Part shown: positions 56,879 to 64,000 of the stretch, piece after piece
Layout of the letters: each line of letters begins with the position of its first letter
How positions within the stretch are numbered: the stretch's first letter is position 1
Origin: Acanthosoma haemorrhoidale
Taxonomy: Eukaryota; Arthropoda; Insecta; Hemiptera; Acanthosomatidae
Assembly (NCBI GenBank): GCA_930367205.1
Contig: OV884009.1
Location: 36,589,841-36,653,840 of the forward strand
DNA: 64,000 bases
Direction: 5' to 3'
Made by a program: the position numbers and the translations under genes
Notes under the pieces: generated by a model
The model's input: only the letters and a program-made list of their open reading frames with translations
Told to the model about the DNA's origin: nothing
Database searches by the model: none

Positions 56879-57339
56879 CTAAGGCCGTATAAGTTTTTAT
56901 CCTGTAAGGGTCTAATTATCGTTTTAAAGCAAAAGTCCACCGATGAGAGCAAGAGTTTTTATATTGCTATCAGTATTCCCTCGAAAATCGCCTGGAAACA
57001 CCTGGATGATTCTACCGAGGCTGGAAAAGGTTTAATCAGAATAAATTTCCGGAAGAGAACTGTAAAACGTCCAGTGGCTACGCTACTGTGTCGTCGGACA
57101 GGGCGAGCAGCCAATGAAGATAGAGCACAGGCACACCACAGGCAGTCGAAGGCCATATTTCGTCTAACCGCACGGATATAACCGCACGGACATAACTGCT
57201 CCGTTCCCTTGTAGCCATTATCGTGGTTATCTTCTGAAATTTCAAGTTATTCATTATCTCCTGTCAGAAATTATGCTCGGGCCTATCTTAACCCTAATTT
57301 AAAACCAGCCATGCGACATAAGCTGTTACAAAATACGGC
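56879..57339. other. Unrecognised open frame, noncoding call uncertain
   Basis: A 105-codon plus-strand frame (56864-57181) starts inside the Jockey copy and runs through a less AT-rich stretch ending RLTARI. The last part has two near-identical CCGCACGGA motifs. I recognise no family. It could be a fragment of a host gene or of another element. Confidence 0.3.
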
Positions 57340-57860
57340 GAATGAGAAAAAATTTCATTCTGGGACATTGTCCCAGAAGAATAACAAAAAGGTACGAATA
57401 AGTTTGTTCAGAAGACAAAAAAAAAAGCTAGAAACATAATTAGACTGATTCGATTAGCTTATGTACATATGAGGTGAATAAATCTACAACATTATTTTGA
57501 TACATAAAAACTATTAATAGAGGTGAATGACATTCACCAAAAATGGTAACTGGGAAAATTAAGAAAAAAACGTATAGGAATTATCACCAGGAGAAAAGAA
57601 GGTGAAAAGGAACTGGGATATATAAAAAATAAGAAGTGAATGCAATAATACAAAATAAATAAAACGAATGATAATAATAATAGTGAATAATTATAAAAGT
57701 TATTATATGAGAGGGAGATAAAGAACTGTTTAAGCATATATTTAAAGATTAGGAGAGTTATCTAGTGACTATTGATGGAAAAGGAGTTCTAAAGGTTTGT
57801 GGCACGAATAAGAAAAGAACGGTTAAAGGAAGTAGATTTGTCAGATAGGACAAATCTAGT
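57340..57860 (-). mobile_element. CR1/L2-like non-LTR 3' end, copy 3
   Basis: On the minus strand, from about 57835, the frame reads DKSTSFNRSFLIRATNL, a stop, then NSFSINSH. This is the degraded form of the conserved C-terminus of CR1/L2-type reverse transcriptases (FxxRxxxLWNxLP), with the Trp codon now a stop. An AT-rich tail continues to TCTGGGACAATGTCCCAG, an 18-base inverted repeat, and AATGAAATT near 57350. The 67-codon open frame at 57534-57737 is part of this tail. Confidence 0.55.
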
Positions 57861-58769
57861 ATTGCATGAATCGAAAGCTGATTTCAATAGAAATAATACG
57901 AATTAGAAATAATGCCGTTGTTTCCGTTATCAAAACTACCAAGGTAACACGGCCCGTTGTATAAGTTGGACGTCAAGTTTTGAAGGCCGTGCAAGAAGGC
58001 TGAAAAAGGTACGACGTAATAAACTGAACATTCTGGGCCATTTCTCCAAAATGTTAAGCTTTCCCAGCAGCTCTTTAAGATTGAAAGTTATTATGTTTTT
58101 CTTTGGTTCATTGCCCATTGGGTATGGTAACACCAAAATGAATCCAAAGATATTTTAAAACACAACGTTTTCAAGGAGCCAAACAAAAAAGAAAGCATTT
58201 AGTTTTTTCGTTAATATTTTTCGCGCACCAATATTGAACAATATCTAAAGAAAACCTTAATTATCTCAAATGTGCATATTTCGTATACATTGTTGTGTCT
58301 ATCCGGCAGGACATCTTACAGACTTGAAATAAATGAATAATAAAAAAAAGTAGTCACATATTTGTATCTAATTTTTCAGTTGTAATAACCATTGAGCAAT
58401 CTAACCTAGATGCCTACATGCGCACCATTGTCTGGAATAAAAGTATAGATTAATTAGAAATTTCAGAGTAGAAACACTAAAAACTGATTTTTGGAATATT
58501 GTCCGATACTATTTTGTTATCTAATGCTGGGTCTTTTTTTATTATTGTTCTCAGATTTTTCAACAGTTTTTATTACTCGCGAGATTTTATTATATATAAA
58601 ATTAATAAGTAACTCAATGAAATGGGGCAGAGAAGTTAAAATAGCCATCGCTTAGAGCCTTAGTTAAAATAAACCGACTACTATAGTTCTCTAATTCGTG
58701 GTGGAGGAAGGGGTGGGGGAGGTGATACTCCATGCCACCAAAGCTCTCCGTCCAAAGAGGGGGTGGGGT
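57861..58769. other. No supported gene; G-rich patch
   Basis: AT-rich up to 58690. At 58700-58765 there are several G-tracts (GGAAGGGGTGGGGGAGG) that could form a G-quadruplex. No coding sequence is seen. Confidence 0.4.
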
Positions 58770-58908
58770 TAGCCTTCGATGAAACGACGGCAAATTACAT
58801 TAGCCCAACCCAATTTGTACTCAAAGCCTCACATTCAACTAAATCAAGATAAATACACAAGCAAACCCATTTTGAAAATACATCTGCTGGACGGTACAGT
58901 CTTATCTG
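58770..58908 (+). repeat. Direct repeat, left copy (139 bp)
   Basis: Matches 59777-59915 closely: AGCCTTCGATGAAACGACGG, ATTACATTAGCCCAACCCAA, CTCAAAGCCTCACATTCAAC and ACATCTGCTGGACGGTACAG. The copies start 1007 bp apart. The plus frame (58779-58908) is open in this copy. The repeat may be a piece of a retroelement ORF. Confidence 0.85.
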
Positions 58909-59209
58909 CCGGCATAACGATTTTAGCAGCGGAGTTTTTAGGTGTAGTAATTACGAACGATTGTGGGATTCATACCAAAGCTAAAATTGACAATATCATT
59001 ATTATTTTTATACAGATTGTTTCACCCATTTGTTTCCGAGTGAACTCCGGCTCTTTCCCTCCATTCTTAGAGAATATTACCTTGTTTCAATCCTTGTCCA
59101 AATTATTTAGTCTCATAACGTCCTTTATGCTTACTACAGTCCTTTATTAGTATCCTACAGTTTAAACCCTCAGTCTACTCATTTCCACAGAACTGCAGCA
59201 TTCTACCGC
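58909..59209. other. Open frame of unknown identity
   Basis: The 123-codon frame that starts in the repeat (58779) runs to 59150. Its second half is not duplicated and has no recognisable domain. Retroelement origin is suspected because of the neighbouring fragment. Confidence 0.3.
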
Positions 59210-59400
59210 GCCTTCCTTGCTTGATCACACACCCCTCGAGTTCTCTCCCTCTTTATGCGTTATGCTTCACCCTGACATACTTTTAAAAACCCCCTATTCA
59301 AACACCACCTTACCTCCCAGACAGACTGGGATTTTATTAATATTTCGATTATACACGATTACTCCTAACTTTTCTGTAGATGAACCCATACCTGCTATCT
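59210..59400 (+). pseudogene. Possible non-LTR endonuclease C-terminal fragment
   Basis: One frame reads LDHTPLEFSP, like the SDHxPxxF end of APE-type endonucleases. A second frame, after a shift, reads QTDWDFINISIIHDYS, like the TNWxxF segment that follows the endonuclease in Jockey ORF2 proteins. The order and spacing fit, but both pieces are short and in different frames. Confidence 0.35.
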
Positions 59401-59776
59401 AGTTTGAGAGTAACTACATTTATTTAATTGTATTACTAATAAAAATTGCACACTTCTTCGAAATACTCTGGGAATATCAAAGCTTTGATTATTTAATGTT
59501 GCTGAATTTTCAAACTATTCAGTTTCCTAAAGTGCTGCTTGCTGAATCCTTTTAAGTTTTTTCTTCTGTGATACAACTCTATGGATTCCAGGGTGCCTTC
59601 CGGGATAAAATCAATTCAGGAAATGGTGATGGAGAAAATCGCACAACTCTCTAATTTACAGATTTGCCTGAATGATCCGGAGCCACTCCTGTCTCGATAA
59701 TCCGAGCCAGTTTTATTTTCTTATCTATAGCCAATTATTGGTAAAAGGTGGGATGATCCCAGTTAACAGTGGTTCG
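59401..59776. other. No supported gene
   Basis: AT-rich sequence between the fragment above and the second copy of the 139 bp repeat. Confidence 0.4.
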
Positions 59777-59915
59777 TAGCCTTCGATGAAACGACAGCAA
59801 ATTACATTAGCCCAACCCAATCAGTACTCAAAGCCTCACATTCAACTAAATCAAGATAGGCACACAAGCAAACTCATTTTTAAAGTACATCTGCTGGATG
59901 GTACAGTTTGATCTG
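59777..59915 (+). repeat. Direct repeat, right copy (139 bp)
   Basis: Partner of 58770-58908, with about ten substitutions, ending GGTACAGTTTGATCTG. Confidence 0.85.
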
Positions 59916-60849
59916 ATCCCAGTGAAGGCATGGTATGGACTGTAGGGAGATCGTTGCTATGGTTTGTGGAACACTTTTTTGAGCGTTATCATGTCTTTGC
60001 AAATACTCCCTTGCAGCCAGGACCTGCCTGCACATTAGTTATATTTATTTTCTCTTTTTTTCTTTTTGTTGGTATTTTTTAATACTTTATTTATTTATTT
60101 TTTTTCTTCGTATCGTTTATTTTTTAGACATAGTTTGATTAACTTGTCCATTTTTGTTATTCATAAGGGATGTAGATGCAGAACAATGTTTTTTTTATTA
60201 TTCTATTAAATTCTTGGAAATATCCGTATCGAATTAAGTAAGATTATCTTTGCACGACACTAGGAATTAGCAGGATTATGCATAGCGCGTGACGATAATT
60301 CCTGCGTTCCGTAGCTAATGCATTCATAATGTGCACAGCTAAGACTCAGAGACAGCGGTTGTTGCCGTTATAACAAAGTTATTCAGAAGGCGGTGCTTGC
60401 TTGTAGGCGGCTCGGGCACCAGTTGTATTCAGTGGCTTCATTTGGTGAAAGGGGGCCCTCGCGCCTCCTGCAACACCTCTCTCCTCCTCGATCGATTTCC
60501 TTTCAAAGATTACACCAAAGGGATGTACTAACCGCTAAGATATCCCACCTGCCTTTATCATAGCAGGTTAAGGGGTAGAATGTATTATTCCACACGGTGG
60601 GGTGATGTTTTCCCACTGAGATTTCTTACTTAAAATTCCAGCCACGCTTGATGCGTCACACAAATTTGGGTTACGTAACGGTCGAAAAACAATTAAAAAA
60701 AAAAATTCCGCAAAAGGCCCAATACATTTTTATGAAACTTTTAATGACTTAGTAATGAATCGAACTACATCTCTCAACAAAATAACGCCAAGACAAACTA
60801 CTTGAAAGTAATTAATTAATAATTGATCCTTTATTATTTTTCCTATATA
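59916..60849. other. No supported gene; mixed composition
   Basis: 60290-60620 is less AT-rich than its surroundings and could hold a regulatory element or an unrecognised exon. I see no open frame or family match to support either. Confidence 0.35.
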
Positions 60850-60960
60850 TTGAAACTTCTTTATTGTGCTAAAATTAAAATCTGCCTTATTAGGCAATAA
60901 GTAATTGTTATAAATGTTCTCATGAATGTAAACAGCCCAGAGGCCTCCCAAATCCACAAT
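60850..60960 (-). mobile_element. Jockey-like 3' tail, copy 11
   Basis: Minus-strand tail with an internal deletion. ACTTCTTTATTGTGCTAAAA, TCTGCCTTATTAGGCAATAA and GTTCTCATGAATGTA join directly to AACAGCCCAGAGGCCTCCCA, skipping the segment between the two repeated ATTCATAC motifs. Confidence 0.8.
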
Positions 60961-61686
60961 TATTTTTCTTAAGGTTGCTTTCTTGATCAGCATCTGTCCG
61001 GAATTGAGTAAAATATTCATCAAAATACCATCCCTCTAAACGAAACTGGCAATGTACAAAAATGCGAAAAAAATTGTTAATGAATTTACCTGATTATAGT
61101 TCAGCAAACAGCACATATTATTTATCATTTTATGCCGTGCTACATTGAAGATTACATTTTTTATTACTTGTTTCGGTGATCCTTTACTTTATTGCTTTTA
61201 AATTCAAATAAATTTATTTCAAATATTTCATAAATAGATAGTAAAATAAAAATGTGGCGCAGCACCTCTTGAAGAGGTAGGGCCGACCGATGGTTGCCAC
61301 CATAGTTAGTTGTTTTTGCGTAGCTGTGATAATCAACAGCCTATTCCTGGTAACATTCTGTTATCTTTCACTTAATCTTAAATTCAGTTGTTGTAGCTAC
61401 TCGCATATCCTAAAGAGAATGATTTTACTCCGACCAGACCCATCCTCCAAATAAAAGTGCTTGGGCTTGCCGGGGATCAAATCTGTCCGATCTATTTCCA
61501 ATGTTTATATGAGAAAGATAATATAATATGAAACGAATCTAGTCTAAAACAAAAAGTGGGAACTAACACCACCGTTGTGGTGTTTTACTTGTTATGAATA
61601 AAATCGACATTTAAGTACACTTTAATTCTGGAAAAAATATGAATAAAAAAACTATATAATAAAAAAATATTTCTACAAAACATATA
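60961..61686. other. No supported gene
   Basis: AT-rich. A patch at 61250-61490 is of mixed composition and unrecognised. Confidence 0.4.
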
Positions 61687-62008
61687 ACAGTAGGAGTCCT
61701 GGCAATGGCCAGTTTCTCCAATCATGTCCTGAGCGTATGTGGCTCTCGCGCTCTTCGTCAGCCTCCACTGGCTCGTATCCGGTGACGTGGCTGGTGGGGG
61801 ACTTCCCAAGACTCCGCTTCCTCTTTCGCTTGCGAGGGAGGCAACAACCGTGTGGACTTGAGGGGCCCCTGGGCTGTTTGTAAATATTGTAAGAATGTGC
61901 GAGCGAATGATGAATTGTAAATAGGGTATGAATGAAAACACTTATCTCAATTATTTATTGCCTATTAAGTAAAGGCAGATTGTGATTTCATCATAATAAA
62001 GTTGTTAT
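61687..62008 (+). mobile_element. Jockey-like 3' UTR fragment, copy 12
   Basis: Plus-strand 3' UTR, nearly complete: TAGGAGTCCTGGCAATGGCC, AATCATGTCCTGAGCGTATG, TCCACTGGCTCGTATCCGGT, CCGCTTCCTCTTTCGCTTGC and AAGGCAGATTGTGATTTCAT, with an AATAAAG end near 61992. The 118-codon minus-strand frame across it (61585-61941) is not a gene. Confidence 0.85.
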
Positions 62009-63294
62009 AATAATAAAAAAAACAAAAAAAAAAAAACATATGTTGACAATATTTTGATGTAATGGATTCTTGCAGTTTTTTTTTTTTGTAGCTTTATCAT
62101 GGAGTGTATCAACAAAAAATATCATATAATGTAAGATAAACTAAACTAATAATAGAAGTAAAAACAATTAACCTTGTGTACAAATTTAATGCGAACAGAC
62201 TACGAATGTAAAACGTTAACGAAGTTAAAAGTTAAAAGCAATAAGCAGAGTTGTTACCTATCCTTTTTCACACCCCCCCCCCCATAGTAAAATAGGTTTT
62301 ATGACTGCTGATTACGAATACGATCTTGTTTCAGTCCTACAATTTTGATCTAATATTACATTTTAGGCATAACAACGTTGATAGATTTTTTTTTCGCGTA
62401 AAAGTTATTGTTTACAGCTTCTAAGGCGCACTGGGAAGAATGCTCTAACACGTGTCAAATATTTTTTGAATTAGTTTTGACAAACAAAATTTCATTGACA
62501 TGGTGACCCCAAGGCTGTAGTTTCTCCTTTTAAGTTTGATTCTTGAGATGTTTAACGTTTAATGTCATCCTTAGACATCTGATTCCCTGAATACGATATG
62601 AAATAGATGTTCGTTGAAGAAGTGTTGGATCTTTGTGCTAATTCTGGAATAACCCTTTAAAGTTTCACCGTATTAATTCATGCATGACTGCATAATTGCT
62701 GAGGTATTACTATATGCTAAGTAACCAACTCGGGTTTCAGAAGATTGCGCAAAAGCGACGCGTAACGGTTTTTCTAACCATTTCTGACTCATGTACCAAC
62801 GTAACACAAGGTTAGGTCACAACCAACTCTTTTGTATTACCTAATCCAATGAAGGGACTAATCAATAAAGGCAAATTGCCACGCCACCTGGAATGGTTAT
62901 AAAATTTTATGCTACAGATTTTTTAATGACCGTGATCTCTCTGCTGGTGAGAGCCGTTCTTTTATTTTGATTAGTTCATTTATGTGAATACATATAAGTT
63001 TATTTAATCTTTTTAATTTTATATTTTGTTCAATTTAGCTCTTTGAAAAATAAACAGATACTTTCATTAAGACATGGTAGCTAATGAGTTATTATGAACA
63101 AATTAATTGAAGTTCAGAGTGAGCAAGTTTTACTAACCTTAACCGTAAGTGTACGAGCCCTGACTCCAGTCGAGAGTAAAGGAGAGTCATCTTCTTGTGA
63201 ATATGCCCCCCCTTATTTAAAGGAGTAATTTTTCAATAGGAAACTATGTAATCAAGTAACGCAACAGAAAAAAATGTAAACGATCTAAAAGTGA
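62009..63294. other. No supported gene
   Basis: AT-rich, with a C-run at about 62272-62283. No repeats or domains recognised. Confidence 0.4.
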
Positions 63295-63400
63295 TTTCCT
63301 TACCTCAGCATTTAATAATATAGCATAATATTCTACTTGTGGTAATCATAGGATAGAAGGATGTATAGGAATGCAAGGGGGTGAGTATTAAAAGGAGTAT
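63295..63400. repeat. Diverged dispersed repeat, copy 2
   Basis: Resembles 11340-11450: CTACTTGTGGTAATCATAGG against CTACTTGTGGTAATTATTAG, then AGAAGG and GGTGA. The relation is weak outside the core. Confidence 0.35.
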
Positions 63401-63700
63401 TAGACATCCTGTGCCTGTAAAACACTTTCAAATAAACTCTAAAGTCTAAATTGTACTGAGAGCATAACATCTTGTTATGCTTAGTTTATGCAAAGTTACT
63501 TCAGAACTTTGAGCAAAGCTGCAAGCAGCTGAGGGCAGGGGATCGCTTTGTGCAAAAACAGAGCAAAAGCATCCCGGAGATTCAACAAGGTCGTACTTCT
63601 CAAAAATGATAAATGAGCTTACTTTATAAACGGGGTTCACTGTGCTAATCAATGTGTTAATGAGACACGGTGGTTTCACGCCTTAAAAGTTCAACACCAA

Positions 63701-64000
63701 GTGTAGCGACCGCTAACTACATAAGTTAAACCACCCTATACTCTATAGCATATATATTGTAAGCAAAAGTAAAATAACATGAACCTAATGTATTACAATC
63801 AAATGTAAATCATTGTAAAAGTGTTAAGCAATAAAAGGCGGAAGCCAACTAAGTCATAAACGAGAAAGGGTCACCAGCTGGCAGTCATAAACATAAAAGG
63901 GTCACCAGCTGGCAGTCATAAACTTGAAAGGGTCACCAGCTGGCAGTCATAAACATTAACAACCCTCGCAGCCGGAAGTAGAGAGGGTACTTAAGCCAGG
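63701..64000 (+). mobile_element. Possible start of an LTR, cut by the window end
   Basis: The sequence from TGTAGCGACCGCTAACTACA at 63701 begins with TG as LTRs do. It contains a tandem repeat (63852-63954) that could serve as an enhancer, and ends in GAGAGGGTACTTAAGCCAGG, which resembles an LTR promoter region. No partner LTR, primer site or coding part lies in the window, so this remains a guess. Confidence 0.3.
63852..63954 (+). repeat. 31 bp tandem repeat, ~3.3 copies
   Basis: AGTCATAAAC starts at 63852, 63883, 63914 and 63945, exactly 31 bp apart. Each full unit continues with a variable four-base stretch and AAAGGGTCACCAGCTGGC, which contains the palindrome CCAGCTGG. Variation is confined to the four bases after AAAC. 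Confidence 0.95.

Noticed and set aside
56864..57181. 105-codon frame as a host gene
   Set aside because: It begins inside a Jockey-like copy, has no recognised domain and no supporting context. It is kept only as an uncertain note.
61585..61941. 118-codon minus-strand ORF
   Set aside because: It lies antisense across a Jockey-like 3' UTR. Similar frames appear wherever this UTR is well preserved (35566-35877, 56353-56556).
63852..63954. CRISPR array
   Set aside because: The unit is a contiguous 31 bp tandem repeat with only four variable bases and no spacers, in a eukaryotic context.

Overview
This 64 kb window looks like AT-rich intergenic or intronic DNA from an arthropod genome, most likely an insect. 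It is dominated by transposable elements. The evidence for a eukaryote is a Ty3/gypsy LTR retrotransposon with a TATA plus TCAGTT core promoter and a tRNA-Phe primer site, many poly(A)-signal-bearing Jockey-type non-LTR tails, Tc1/mariner relics, microsatellites and a satellite array. I found no operon, no bacterial-style gene and no convincing host protein-coding exon, and the species cannot be named from what is visible.

The centrepiece is a complete, apparently young Ty3/gypsy retrotransposon on the minus strand (20308-25717, 5410 bp). It has two 181 bp LTRs in which I saw no difference and a 4 bp TATA target-site duplication. Its primer-binding site matches the 3' end of tRNA-Phe and overlaps the LTR end by one base. 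Gag carries two CCHC knuckles, Pol has intact protease, reverse transcriptase, RNase H and integrase, and there is a G-rich polypurine tract. gag and pol lie in one frame separated by a single UGA, with an 8 bp RNA stem shortly downstream. That layout suggests stop-codon readthrough. There is no env.

Layout: 1-3000 holds a 100 bp inverted repeat; 2995-3570 Tc1-like relics; 6990-7871 the first Jockey-like relic; 8884-10270 a second RT relic and a complex repeat; 14046-14841 the longest Jockey-like RT fragment; 16535-18780 a large inverted repeat whose arms end in (GA)n tracts; 18930-19090 a Penelope-like tail; 20308-25717 the LTR element; 27105-27208 a mariner-type MITE; 29938-30073 a foldback element; 31190-31330 another Penelope-like tail; 36894-37470 a Jockey-like tail interrupted by a poly(A) retroposon; 45780-47030 more Tc1-like sequence; 47951-48760 a dimeric satellite; 52134-53488 and 58770-59915 diverged direct repeats; 57340-57860 a CR1/L2-type tail; and 63701-64000 what may be the first part of another LTR with 31 bp tandem repeats.

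Twelve 3' ends of one Jockey-like family occur here, six on each strand, so this family has shaped the region most. Long stretches between the elements are AT-rich with no feature I can support. All coordinates for diverged repeats were judged by eye and may be off by tens of bases.
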